In this document: positions 10,540 through 22,215 of the stretch, piece by piece
Layout of the letters: every line of letters begins with the position of its first letter
How positions within the stretch are numbered: the first letter of the stretch is position 1
Source of the DNA: Acanthochlamys bracteata
Taxonomy: Eukaryota; Streptophyta; Magnoliopsida; Pandanales; Velloziaceae
Assembly: GCA_019914995.1 (NCBI GenBank)
Contig: CM034142.1
Location: 1,426,001-1,490,000 of the forward strand
Length of the DNA: 64,000 nucleotides
Reading direction: 5' to 3'
Notes under the pieces: generated by a model
What the model was told of the DNA's origin: nothing
The model's database searches: none
Seen by the model: only the letters and a program-made list of their open reading frames with translations
Program-made: the position numbers and the translations under genes

Positions 10540-11842
10540 ACTTCAACAGCACATGACTTGAAGGTTCAAACTTAAATGTCTCGGTCTTCAAATATTCATG
10601 TTTGGAGGATCTCCAAAAATAAAAAGACTTTCTTAAATTTGGGGTCAATCGTTTTTATTGGAAGATCTCAAACCTTCAAAAAGGTTTTGATCCATGGTTT
10701 TAAAAGTTTCAAGCCAATTTCTTTCATTTTAAACTCAAAAAAGTTTTTCACCCTTTCCTAAATGATACACATTCTCCATGATGTGAAGAATTGACTTCAA
10801 AAGTTGTGCAAGATTGAAGACTTCGACCTCAACCTAACATAGTTTACATGTGCCTCAACATCCCTTTACATGTGCCAACGAATCATCTATCGAATAAATT
10901 TAATTTAATTTATTTGAAAATAAATTAGAAAGTAATTTTAAGATTAAGTTGTAAAAAATTGAGTCTGAATGTGAAACTGATACACGCTCTTAATGACTAA
11001 TTTCATAAATAGTGATGCAAACCTTATTAGGGAGTGATCTTTTATCTACTCTTGAATACTTTAAATATTCATATAGTCCTTTTTTATTCAAGAATCAAAC
11101 AATATAATTTAAATCCTTGTACACATATCTTATCAAGGGATGTTGTCACAATACCATATATATACATAATCAATAGGTATAGCATGCCATTCTCACCTTT
11201 TGTGGTGGTAAATCACCAACATCCTATCAATTCTTTTTGGATGTTGTCAATATCATCAAATCAAAATTTTAAATAAAATCGTTGTATTTGAGTACAATTG
11301 TAAAATCAAAATTTTAAAATAAAATTATAAAATCTTACATACCAATAAATTATATAAATATTTTAAATGCTAGTAAGAATTTTTTAATAAAAATCTTCTA
11401 ATATTTAAAAAAAATTTTAATACATCTACAAATTTTAGAAAAAATCTTGTAAATTTATAAAAAACTCATCTATATTTTATAAAAAAAATTCTCAACATTA
11501 TATTTTCACATAGAACCTTTTAAATTTTGTAAAAAATATCCTAAAATTTATAAAAAATTCCCTCAAATTTCAATTAATTATAAATTTTCTTCAAAAGTAA
11601 AATCATATAAAATCATAAAATGATCGAAATTTTACCAATTTTAATATTTAAATTAAGATCCGGATAAAATTTTACTAAAAAATTTTGCTTGAAATAGAAT
11701 CGTTTTGATAAAGTAAAATCGTAAAATGTTAGAATTTTAAAATTTAAAATTAAAATTTTGATAACCTTAGATGTTGTCAATAAGAAATAAACGAGCAACA
11801 TCTTTTGAATGGACATGTGAAACTTGGTTTTAGATAATGGGT
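10540..11842. other. A+T-rich spacer
   Basis: No gene is supported. The only structure found is the segment 11252-11769 bounded by 12-bp direct repeats, listed separately. Confidence 0.4.
11252..11769. mobile_element. Possible insertion bounded by 12-bp direct repeats
   Basis: GATGTTGTCAAT occurs at 11240-11251 and again at 11770-11781. The segment between them has ends sharing an ATCAAAATTTTAA-like inverted motif and an interior of repeated AAAATC/TAAAATC words. The duplication length would fit a Mutator-like element (9-11 bp) better than hAT (8 bp). With low-complexity ends this remains tentative. Confidence 0.4.
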
Positions 11843-13140
11843 TGATGACGTGTAATAATACATATTTATTATATCTTATTATTATAGTAAATATTAAATT
11901 TTTATTAAAATTGTATTCATAATATGAATTAATTTATTATATTTTATTTTTGTGAAGTATAGGTGAATAAAAAAATAAATTACTGAAGGAATACAAGGAA
12001 GTGTTATATATCAACAAGAAGCAGGCCCATTTAATTCCATGTATTTTCTAACATAATAATCTTATCATCTTATTAAGAAAAGAAAAGAGCTAATCATGGA
12101 AGGAGATGAACAACCAAGCGGTGGCCCTCATTGATGCCTTTGACTAATCAAATCTAATCCAAAGATTCTGAAAAAAATTTTTTAATTTTGTGGGAGAAAA
12201 TTTAACTATAAAAAAGGGGATTGAGATCCAGCGAAGGGGAACCAACGGAGAGCCGATGGGAAACCTAAAAAGAGCCGAACGGGAGACAGAAAGAAGATCA
12301 GATTAGAGAAGAAAATTTCTTCATATTTTCTTTCTTTTCTTTTCCTTATGTTTTATTTTTCAAACAATATTATTGTGTGTATTAATATGAGTGTCTAAAT
12401 TCTCTAAACTGGAGTTAGGATGAAACCCTAATAAATTTAATTTATTTCTTGAATATTATGTGATGTATGGATTGTTGATTTTGTGTGAGTTGTTAATTCT
12501 TGTTTGAAAGGATATTTAGATGTTAAATTTGCATGCATGATCAGCATTGAGTTTGATATCTAAATTATTATATTAATTGTGTTTGCGAGGACCAATCGGA
12601 GCATAATTTATGAATTACAGGATTAATAACTGTAATTAATATTTACTGGACCAAAGTGAATGTAACTACATGATTTATGATTTCGTAGAACCTAATACAT
12701 CGTTAGCAATTTCTAAACAAGGATTTAGAATATCACTAGCGATAGGTGATTTTACACTTGATCAAAGTTAAAGTCATAATTAGAAATCATATCTAAGAAC
12801 TAGACCAAAAAGTGTTAGGTACAAAGTCTTCACAATCACATAATCAATTATCATATTTATTTAAATATTAAATTAGAGGATTAGTGGTGGATTCTAAAAC
12901 TTCAGTTATTTGCATACCTATTTTTTCGATTTGTGTGTTACTTTTCGTTCTTAGCTCTCATATATTTTTGATTAGATTTCACAAACACAACTTTTGTTAG
13001 TTAAAAACTTGAAGTAGAGTTAACAATAATCTCTATGGAATAAACTTGTTATCTGTTATACAGTAGACGATAACCTTGCACTTGTGGTATAGACTAGGAT
13101 AGAATCACTGAGCTTTTATTAGTTGGTTTTGTCTACATCA
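11843..13140 (+). repeat. 5' LTR of the Athila/Tat-type element
   Basis: It begins TGATGACGTG and ends CTACATCA, about 1.3 kb. The first about 90 bases match 19896-19985 (TGATGATATG...). A TATA box (TATAAAAAAGG) at about 12207 is followed by a G+A-rich stretch, consistent with the U3/R promoter of an LTR. Confidence 0.75.
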
Positions 13141-13146
13141 AGTTTT

Positions 13147-13164
13147 TGGTGCCGTTGCCGGGGA
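13147..13164 (+). other. Primer binding site for tRNA-Asp
   Basis: TGGTGCCGTTGCCGGGGA differs at one position from the complement of the plant tRNA-Asp 3' end (TGGCGCC...). It lies six bases after the 5' LTR. A tRNA-Asp primer is established for Athila-type elements. Confidence 0.75.
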
Positions 13165-13281
13165 TTATTTTATTTGACTTTGATTCAATTTAGCTTCATT
13201 TAGATTCATTGATATTTTGCATTTGTTTTGTATTTAGCTTAGAGCATATTAGTTTATTTTTCATTATAGTTACATCATTAC

Positions 13282-14250
13282 ATGATCACTCGCTTTCATA
13301 GTCAATCTTCACTTGAATTTGATCCTGAGCTTGAGAGAGAGGTTAGAAGAATTAGACGTGAGCGTAGAAACCATTCGAATACTAAAATTGAAGAGATGGT
13401 TGTTGTACCGAATGAAACAATGGGAGATCTTAACATTTCGATAATTTCTGTATCTCCATCTAGTATAGTCTCCTAGATGCTGCTAGAAACTATAAGTCGA
13501 AAACTATTCATTTTAATATGTTGTCTTCTTTTCATAGTTTGAACAATGAGGATCCTTTAGCTCATATTCGAGAAATTTTCAATATGATTTCTAATATGTC
13601 TTTGACAGATGGTGTTACTGAGTAACACCTTCAAATGAAAATCTTTCCCTACATTTTAAAAGATAGAGCAAATGTATGGTTACAATCACTTAGATCTGGT
13701 TCACTTACTAGTTGGACTGAAATTCAAAACAGGTTTTTAGAAAAAAAAATTTCAACTCAGAAAACTAATTCATTAAAAGATAAAATTATGCAATTTACTC
13801 AATAATCTGATTAGTCATTTTCTTAAGCGTGGGAATGATTTAATAACTTGTTAATTCAATGTCCTCACCATTGTTTGCCTATTTTGGTTTTGATGCGTAT
13901 ATTTTATAAGGCAATAACCGTTTTTAACAAGGCTGTAGTGAATAATTATGCAATTGGATCTATTCGGAATAAGACACCGACTGAATGTCAAACGCTATTC
14001 GAAAATCTAGCTTTTGAGACGAAACATATGGATACACGAGAAAGATGAGCTGAAATTTATAAGGTGAATGGTAATAACGATTATGCTTCTAAAACGTAAG
14101 TGAATGTTATTAATAACAAATTAGATGCTTTGCTGGCTATGAACTGAAACTCCCAACACAAGACGCATGTGGCATTTGTGATTTATGTGGTCATTCTACT
14201 GCATATTATCCATATAGAGTGAATTTTTCTGAATTTGTACAAGAATAAGC
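13282..14250 (+). pseudogene. gag relic of the retrotransposon
   Basis: The frame opens at ATG 13282 with a basic, Arg-rich N-terminus and stops at 13474. Further gag-like pieces continue in shifted frames: a segment around 13540-13740 resembling the plant gypsy gag core (DPLAHIRE, ANVWLQSL), and a CDLCGH zinc-knuckle start near 14180 whose last cysteine position reads tyrosine. Several stops interrupt it. Confidence 0.7.
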
Positions 14251-14951
14251 AAATATGGTAAGTTCATATAACCGACATGCTAGACATGATCCATATTCAA
14301 ACACTTACAATCCTAAATGGAGGAATCATTCCAATTTTTTTTGGAGCAATCAACAACACCAACCTCCAGCTCAACCAAAGCCATCGACTTCATTGGAGGA
14401 TTTGGTAAGACAGTCAGCAATTGGTCAATAAAAGTTTGAAACTCAGGTAAGTCAAATTGCTCAAGCTTTGAGTCAAAAAGAGTCTGGTAAGTTTCCTAGT
14501 CAACCTAACATCAATCCATGAAATAATGAACAAGAAAAAACCATTCAATTAAAATCAGATAAGCTTATTAATAATGACAATAAAATTGATGTTTCTAATT
14601 AAAGTATAGTTGCAGGTGATGAAAAACAGGAGCTGGCCAGATCTTAACTAAGAGGAAAAATGCCGAAGTCATCGCCATATGAGAGTGATAAACACCATGA
14701 AAAGAAATCTGATCATCATCCTTTCGGACTGCACAAGGCGGTTGATCATTATACACATCCTATATCATTTCCGGACCGCTTAAGGCAAAATAAATAGGAT
14801 AAATGATTTCAAGATATTTATGATATATTAAGTAAGATGCATATTAACCTTCTTTTGCTTGATGTGATTGAACAGATTCCAGTATATGGAAAATTCATTA
14901 AAAATTTGAACGCTCCCAAACTCAAAATTTGCACCAAACGAAGGAGTCAGG

Positions 14952-15785
14952 TTGAACAAAAATGTAAGTACAGTGTTGAAAAGCGAGCTTCAATCTAAAC
15001 TAGATGATCCAGATAGTCTTGATATTCCTATCACTATTGGTGCCAAGGGATTTGAACGTGCTATGTTGGACTTAGGGGCAAGCATCAACTTGATGCCATT
15101 TTCTATCTACAAGGAGTTGGATTTGGAAGGTATAAAAAAGACTACTGCACGTCTCGAGCTTGCTGACCATTACATACGACATCCCACAAGTATTATAGAG
15201 GATGTTTTAGTTCAAATTAATAAATTAATTCTTCCTACAGATTTCATTGTTTTAGATATGAAGTAAAACTTGAAAAGTGATCATGAGATTACTATTCTTC
15301 TTGGTCGTTCGTTTATGGCTACTGCAGACACATGTATCAACGTGAAAAAAGGCACCCTCCTAATGACAGTATTGGGTGAAACTGTTAAATTCAAAGTGTT
15401 TTATGCTTTAAAACATCCTTCTATTTATTCAGATTCGTACTTTTCTGTTGATTTATTAGATCCACTAATCGATTTTGTTATTTTGCAGGAAAAATGTAAG
15501 GATAATTTAGAAGCAGCGTTAACTTTAGATGTAGGAAATAGTGATAATTATAATGATATATTTGCTGCCCTAAATATCTTAAAACCAATTCAACCTAATT
15601 ATAGAGCCTCATTTGAACCTTTAGAGATGAACAAAACTAGGATAGAGCCATCTACTGTAGTCCCTCCTAAGTTAGAACTCAAACCATTGCCTGAACATTT
15701 AAAATATGCATTCTTAGGTGATAATGAAACCTTCCCAGTCATCATATCTTCAGATCTTACAGTTAGAGAAGAGGAGTCTCATTAG
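14952..15785 (+). pseudogene. Aspartic protease region of the retrotransposon
   Basis: The frame at 14952-15266 contains the protease active-site motif DLGAS (D codon at 15069). A stop at 15264 splits it from 15270-15785, which has the second conserved motif LLGRSFMAT. The catalytic motif itself is intact although the polyprotein is broken. Confidence 0.75.
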
Positions 15786-16079
15786 TATCCTAAGAGAACA
15801 TAGGACAGCAATATATTGAATAATAGCTGATATAAAATGTATTAGTTCTGTGATGTGTATTTATAGAATTTTAATGCAGAATGATGCCAAACCTACACGT
15901 GAAAGTTAAAAGGGATTAAATTCTAATATGAAAGAGATTCTTAGAGCTTAAATTTTAAAACTACTTAATGTATGAGTAATCTATCCAATCTCTGATAGTA
16001 TATGACTTAGTCCTCTGCAAGTAGTATATAAAAAATCTGGGATAATAGTAGTTAAAAATGAGAATAATGAATTGATCCT

Positions 16080-17322
16080 ATAAGAACAACTACGGGATGG
16101 CGTATTTGTATTGATTATAGGAAATTGAATTCTGCAACAAAAAAAGATCATTTTCCTTTACCTTTCATTGATCAAATCTTTGAACGCTTAGTTAGACACT
16201 CACATTATTATTTTCTTGATGGTTTTTTCAGATTATAATCAAATTTCAATTGCTCCGAAAGATCAAAAGAAGACAACTTTCACTTGTCTATTTGGTACTT
16301 TCGCCTATAGGAGGATGCCTTTTGGTTTATGTAATGCTCCAATAATATTTCAAAGATGCATAATAGCTATATTCTCTGATATGGTAGAGAGAATCATTGA
16401 GGTATTTATGAATGACTTTTCAGTCTTTGGATCTTGTTTTGATGGTTGTCTTGATAATTTGAAATTGGTTTTATCTAGATGTGAAGAAACAAATTTGGTT
16501 TTGAATTAGAAAAAATGTCATTTTATGGTTACACAAAGAATTGTGTTAGGACATGTGGTTTCTAATAAAGAAATTGAGGTGGATAGAGCAAATATTGAAA
16601 TTATTAAAAGTCTATCTCCCCATACTTTAGTTAAGAGCATTAGAAGTTTCTTAGGCCATGCTAGTTTTTATAAAAGATTCATTAAAAAATTTTCTAAAAT
16701 AACTAGGCTTCTATGTGATTTATTGGTTAAGAATGTTGTTTTTTATTTTGATAAAGATTGTTTGGATGCATTCAATAATCTAAAAAATGCCTTAACTATT
16801 GTTCCTATAATCACTACTCCTGACTGGAATTTACCATTTGAGTAGATGTGTGATGCTTCAGATTATACTATTGGTGCAGTTCTAAGTCAATGAATTGATA
16901 GACTGCCACATGTTATATATTATGCTAGCAAGACTTTGAATGATGCACAACTTAATTGTTCAACAACAGAAAAAGAGTTACTTGCTGTGGTGTTTACTTT
17001 AAAAAAATTTCGTCCATATATTTTTTATTCTAAAGTTATTGTATTTACTGATCATGCTGCTCTTAAGTATTTGTTGAAAAAAAAAAATGCTAAGCTTAGG
17101 TTAATTCAATAAATCTTGTTGCTGCAAGAGTTTGACTTGAAAATTAAGGATAAGAAAGGAAGCGAGAATGTGGTAGCATACCATCTTTCTCATATCGTGA
17201 TTGAAAATCAAAGAGAAGGAGATGACATGCTCCTAAATTATTCTTTTCCAGATGAACAACTTCTTTCCGTTACTTATAAAGAACATTGGTATGCTGATTT
17301 TGTGAATTATCTTGTTAGTGGT
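16080..17322 (+). pseudogene. Reverse transcriptase and RNase H region of the retrotransposon
   Basis: RT motifs DYNQI and RRMPFGLCNAP are visible from 16216. The catalytic pair that normally reads two aspartates is N-D here (asparagine codon at 16411-16413), so RT would be dead even without the stops. RNase H motifs follow (CDASDYTIGAVLSQ at about 16850 after an in-frame stop, KELLAV, TDHAAL). Stops occur at 16507, 16843, 16891 and 17110. Confidence 0.8.
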
Positions 17323-17459
17323 TAATGAGAAATAATTTGTCTTTTTAGAAAAAGGAGAGATTTTTGTCTATGGTGAAGCACTATAATTGGAATGATCCCT
17401 ATTTGTTTAAGCACTGTCCGGATCAAATCATTAAAAAATGCGTTCCTGAAGATGAATAA

Positions 17460-18570
17460 GAAAGTATTCTAACGCATAGCCATGAGTTAGCATGTGGAGG
17501 TCACTTTGGTGCTAAAAAAATAGCCTATAAAGTCCTTCGATTAGGTTTTTTTCGCCCACTTTATTTAAAAATACATTTAACTTTTGTTCTAACTACGACA
17601 GATGCCAATGAATAGGAAATATCAGCAGGAGGAACATGATGCATTTAACTAATATTTTGATTGTAGAAATCTTTGATGTTTGGGGTATAGACTTCATGGT
17701 TCAATTTCCTTCCTCATTCGGATATTGTTATATTATTCTTGCTGTTGATTATGCATTTAAATGAGTAGAGGCTCAAGCTACAAAAGCTAATGATCATAAG
17801 ATTGTCCTAAAATTTCTGAAAAATATGATTTTCACTAGATTTGGAACCCCTAAAGCAATCATTAGTGATGGTGGTAAATATTTTTGTAATAAACCTTTTG
17901 ATGATTTGTTAAGAAAATATGGCATAACTCATAAGGTAGTGACTCCATATCACCTTCAAACCTCAAGACAAGTAGAAATTAGCAATAGGAAAATTAAAAA
18001 TATTTTAGAGAAAACTGTGAATACCACAAAAAAAGATTGGGTAATAAAACTTAATAATGCTTTATGGGCTTATAGAACAGCATGTAAAACACCTATAGGG
18101 ATGAGTCCATATCGGATTGTTTTTAGTAAAGCATGTCATTTACCTATGAAACTTAAACACAATATATATTGGGCTATCAAGAAGCTAAATTTTGACATGA
18201 AGGATGCCGGGAATAAAAGAAAGTTGCAACTTAATGAGTTAGACAAATTCGCAATGAGGCTTATGAGAATGTAAAGATTTACAAGGAACGCACAAATTTC
18301 TACCATGACAAATCAATTCAGCGAAAGGAGTTTACTCCAAGTATGAAAGTGTTATTATTTAACTCACGGTTGAAACTCTTTTCAGGAAAGCTAAAATCAA
18401 AATGACATGGACCTTATGAGATAGTTGAAATCTTTCCACATGGAGCCATAGAAATTAATAATCTCAAATCTGGAGCACAATTTAAAGTCAATGGGCATCG
18501 CTTGAAGCCATACATGGAGGCCACCTTCGCAATGCAAACTGAACCAACTCTTCAACTGCGCTATCCTATT
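17460..18570 (+). pseudogene. Integrase region of the retrotransposon
   Basis: The zinc-binding part is recognisable near 17470-17600. The catalytic core keeps D (GIDFM, about 17680), D (ISDGG, 17867) and E (QVEIS, 17975), with the D-35-E spacing of retroviral integrases. The longest open piece is 17825-18274; the C-terminal part (GHRLKPYM near 18500) continues in another frame. Stops and shifts make it non-functional. Confidence 0.8.
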
Positions 18571-19585
18571 TGACAAACTCTTCGTCTGGCTGAAGACGTT
18601 AAATTTAACACTTATTGGGAGGCAACCAAAATCTTTTCTCTCTAGTAGCATTTGAATTTTGTAAGATTTTGTTTTCGTTTTCATTTTATATATTTATTAT
18701 TTTTGAAGGATTCGGGAAGAAAGAAGAATCACTATGATGCAAAGATTTGTTGTTGTGATGCAGCTGATGGAGAAGCTAATCAAACATTCAAGCTATGTAA
18801 AAATCAGGGGAGCTTTCCTACACCTCAATTTTGATATCCTTTTGCTTTATATATTGTTCATTTTTATCTTTCACCATTGAGGACAATGTCGAATTTAAGC
18901 TTGGGGGGAGATAGAAAATTATGCATAAACATAAATTGATAGTCTATCGTCCATTTTCAAATTTGAACTCTGTTTCTAGTATGGATTTTGAAACTAGAAT
19001 CCTTGTTGAGTTTATTCTTATAATATTCTTATTGACTAAGCTTACTTTCTTCTTAATATAGTACTGTATATAATTGAGTTGATAAAATTTTGTCATTCTA
19101 AACAATTCAATTGAATACATTTTATAGAGGATTTTGATTTTATAGTTTATAGCGAGTGATGGCATCTATCACCATACAATGCGAGGCTTAGAGTTGATCT
19201 TAGTATTTTTTATGCTGTTTTGTTTTGTTTTCAATTCGTAGGGACAGTTGAGATACAGAGTTATAAAGAGTCTTTGCAAAGTATAAGAATAAAGAAAGAG
19301 CATTTGAAAAGAAAAAAAAACTCGAGTATATATTGTAAAGTGCAATGATGAAAAAAAATAATTAAATAAATAAAAATGCCGCAAAATTGGGCCAATACTT
19401 GAGTATACCTTGTTCGTCATGAAGTTAAATGTGCTCTTGGTTACTTTGTATTTTGACGACTCCTTAAGTTTGACTTCATTCATTACACTATTTAAAATAA
19501 TTTAGTGAATTTCTAAAAATTGTATGTGCAGTGGGGAGATGATTTGTAAACATACTTTTGGAGATTGAATTCTAAACTTCCTTCT

Positions 19586-19719
19586 AGTATGTTGCATATA
19601 TTTTTGAATGCGAGGTTGAGTTGATTTGATTACTATATAGTGCAATTAAGGGAGTATGCTGTATATATTTTTGAATGTGAAGTTGAGTTGATTTGATTAC
19701 TATATAGTGCAATTAAGGG
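19586..19719 (+). repeat. Two tandem 67-bp units
   Basis: Units 19586-19652 and 19653-19719 differ by only a few transitions and have the same length. They lie in the 3' non-coding part of the retrotransposon, just before the 3' LTR. Confidence 0.85.
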
Positions 19720-19895
19720 AGTTTGTAAACGATGTTAATTTTGTTTATTATGCTTACATTATTATTTAAAAATTTTGGTTGAGTAAGCTACACAAAGAAA
19801 TTGAAAATTATAAGAATAAGTTGTGATAAAATGATTTATATAATTTTCTTATCATTTTGCTCGAGGACTAGTAAAAAATTATATTTGGAGGTATT

Positions 19896-19985
19896 TGATG
19901 ATATGTAATGATACATATTTATTATATCTTATTGTTATAGTAAATAATTATTAGATTTTATTAAAATTCTATTCGTAATATGAAT
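19896..19985 (+). repeat. Truncated 3' LTR of the Athila/Tat-type element
   Basis: TGATGATATGTAATGATACAT matches the 5' LTR start, and similarity continues to about AATATGAAT and then ends abruptly, leaving about 90 of 1,300 bp. A GGAGGT purine run just upstream may be the polypurine tract. Confidence 0.7.
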
Positions 19986-20986
19986 AAAGAAACAAATTTA
20001 ACACTGGTAATATTTAAATGCACTTTCAGTATTCAAGCTTGTTACCAAATACCTACCACATTTAGAACATAAAAGTGTGTATGCCTTATAGCATAAATAA
20101 CTTAACTTCCAGGCATCTAGGCAATCCAGGATAAGGCATCCACTATCCAGGCAATCCAGCATAAGGCATAAGGCGTCCAGACATAAGACATTTCAAGTCC
20201 TAGCAATCCAGCATCTAGGCGTAAGGCACTTTCAATCTTAGCAATCTATCATCTAGGTAAGGCATCATGCATCTTAACATCAATCCTTAGAATACACATT
20301 GAAAAGTTCTTCCATAAATATTAAGCTAAAGTACTAAAGTGGGCAGAAATACTAAAGTCTAAAGAATCTAACAAATTAGTAGTTAACTGCACCCTTTCCA
20401 ATTTCTATCCAACTGATGAAACTTGTATTCAAGTCATGCAGTAGAACTAGAAAGAACGCAGGCAAGTGAACATCTAAAAACACAAATTCCATCACTTCGA
20501 AAATATCAACAACCACCGGCAAAACTAATGGACCTTTTTTTTGTATTGTTTGAGAAATCAGCAAAACAAATGTTTTGAACATGTGACAAGTTTATGCAAG
20601 TAGCAATAACAAGCCAAAATGAGAAGAATCCATATAAAGGGAGATGACTAAAAAGCCCCTATAGCACTGTCAACCAAACACAACCTTATCAAACTGAGAT
20701 TACATATAGAAAAGTTAAAAAGCTACAATGTGTCTACTAACAATGTGGCTACTACATGCTACAGCAACAAAATTGACATATATTAGAAACTGAATTTTTC
20801 AAAGAACACAGCAACTAAATGGGATTGCTTACAGAAGAATACCATGCACAGAATATAGTAACAAAATTTTCCAAATGCTCACAGAACATAGCAAGTACAG
20901 AAACATGTATTAGTGATTGAATGTCACATTGACGTGGATTAGAAAACATACCATGATATGAAGAAACTCTCATGCAGATCAATGTT
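19986..20986. other. Spacer with degenerate minisatellite
   Basis: At about 20108-20275 short words (AGGCAATCCAG, CATCTAGGC, ATAAGGCAT) recur in variable order. The rest shows no gene. It may be the 3' part of the decayed hAT element whose coding relic lies at 20987-22215. Confidence 0.4.
20108..20275. repeat. Degenerate minisatellite
   Basis: Blocks built from CCAGGCA/ATCTAGGCAATC and ATAAGGC words repeat about six times with insertions. No regular period holds, so the array is old or grew by slippage. Confidence 0.65.
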
Positions 20987-22215
20987 CGTTACCTCCGTCT
21001 TCATTCTCCTCATCTTCCTCATCATTCAAACCAAAATCATCAAGATTCAATTCATTTTCAGTATCTACAATACCATTACATTTCAGAAGTTAAAATTTTA
21101 AATTTACCATTGAACATTATTGATTGAGAACAACAAAAGAACAAATACCATCAGCTGAGTTTCTCTTAAATTAAGCATGCTTTCAATTGGTTGTAAAATG
21201 TCTCTAACTCTTCATTAGTTAAAATTGATAGTTCATCTATGATTATCCACTCATCATTGTCACTAAATTCTCCAACGACTACAAGGTCATTGTTATTACC
21301 CTTGAAATGACTCCCAATTAATACAAAAATATATAATATGATTATAAACAATATCAACAATAAAAAAGATAGAAGAAGTGAAAAACTATTATCTTTGTCT
21401 CAATCTCAAGTTATAATAAATATATAAAAGATCAATAAGCCAATAATGCTCTAGCTTATTTCTTTTTTTATAATGTATATGTTCAAATATACTTCTATTC
21501 CTCTCACAACACGAGGCACTACAAGTTTGGCTTAAAATACGAATGGCCAAATATTTGAAGATATTTAGCACTATTTCTATATAATAATCACTCTTCATCT
21601 ACAAAAGTAAAAATTTTACGATACAAAATAAGAAAAAAAAGAAAATGATAGTTCTACTATAAACATATAAAAATCAAGTATATTACTAACTAGAGCTATA
21701 ATTTTACGATTAGCTATAGCAGAAAACCCTCAAAGTCTCCTTTGGTGTCTTTAAAAAGCTTCATCTCACCAGTCAACTTACCGATCAATTCAAAATCTCC
21801 AAAATCATACTTTTCAATAACATGAAGAAGCCCTGAAGTAGCGGAAGAAGTTTTTTTTTCAAAGAGGAGCTATCATATTGATAACAAGGTTTGAGCCAAT
21901 AATCAGCTAAATGCAAAGATTTACCTAACTGATAATCCCATATGTTCCCGATAATGTGAAGATATGGTGTAACTTTATCCTTATTTTTCATAAATCTTCT
22001 TAATTTTTTAGCTTTAACATTTGTTGAATCTCCTGCAAAATTAACTCAAGAGAGGAGGGGTGAATTGAGTTGATCAATAAAAATTTTCGCAAAAATAATG
22101 TTACCACATACAGCAAGTTTTCAGCCCGCTGTGAATGATCTTGTATATGACAGATATAGATAGTTAATATGTATATCAATTTGTTACAACTATCTACGTT
22201 CAGATTAGAGTACAC
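20987..22215 (-). pseudogene. Decayed hAT-superfamily transposase
   Basis: Read on the minus strand, a piece at 22215-22000 is followed by IWDYQLGKSLHLADYWL (about 21920), which matches the plant hAT 'RWD.QLH.PLHAA.YYLNP' block. Then at 21598-21389 come LAIRILSQTCSAS and CERNRSIFEHIH, the signature of the hAT C-terminal dimerisation domain. Acidic tails follow (EWIIIDEL at about 21260; NEDGG near 21000). Stops and frameshifts separate all pieces. I saw no N-terminal BED finger. Whether it ever drove the non-autonomous hAT-type elements nearby is not shown. Confidence 0.75.

Larger units (their letters stand above)
11843..19985 (+). mobile_element. Decayed Ty3/gypsy LTR retrotransposon, Athila/Tat type
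   Basis: The order is 5' LTR (11843-13140), tRNA-Asp-type primer site (13147-13164), gag (from 13282), protease, reverse transcriptase/RNase H, integrase (to about 18570), long 3' non-coding region with a purine block GGGGGGAGATAG (about 18902), and a 3' LTR start (19896). The protease-RT-RNase H-integrase order is gypsy. The primer site and integrase C-terminal wording point to the Athila/Tat group. All frames carry stops or shifts, so the copy is inactive. Only about 90 bp of the 3' LTR remain. No envelope-like frame was recognised between integrase and 3' LTR. Confidence 0.85.

Noticed and set aside
11613..11816. 67-residue minus-strand frame
   Set aside because: A/T-driven low-complexity sequence crossing the end of the possible insertion; no protein features.
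18397..18684. 95-residue minus-strand frame
   Set aside because: Antisense of the retrotransposon integrase C-terminal region.
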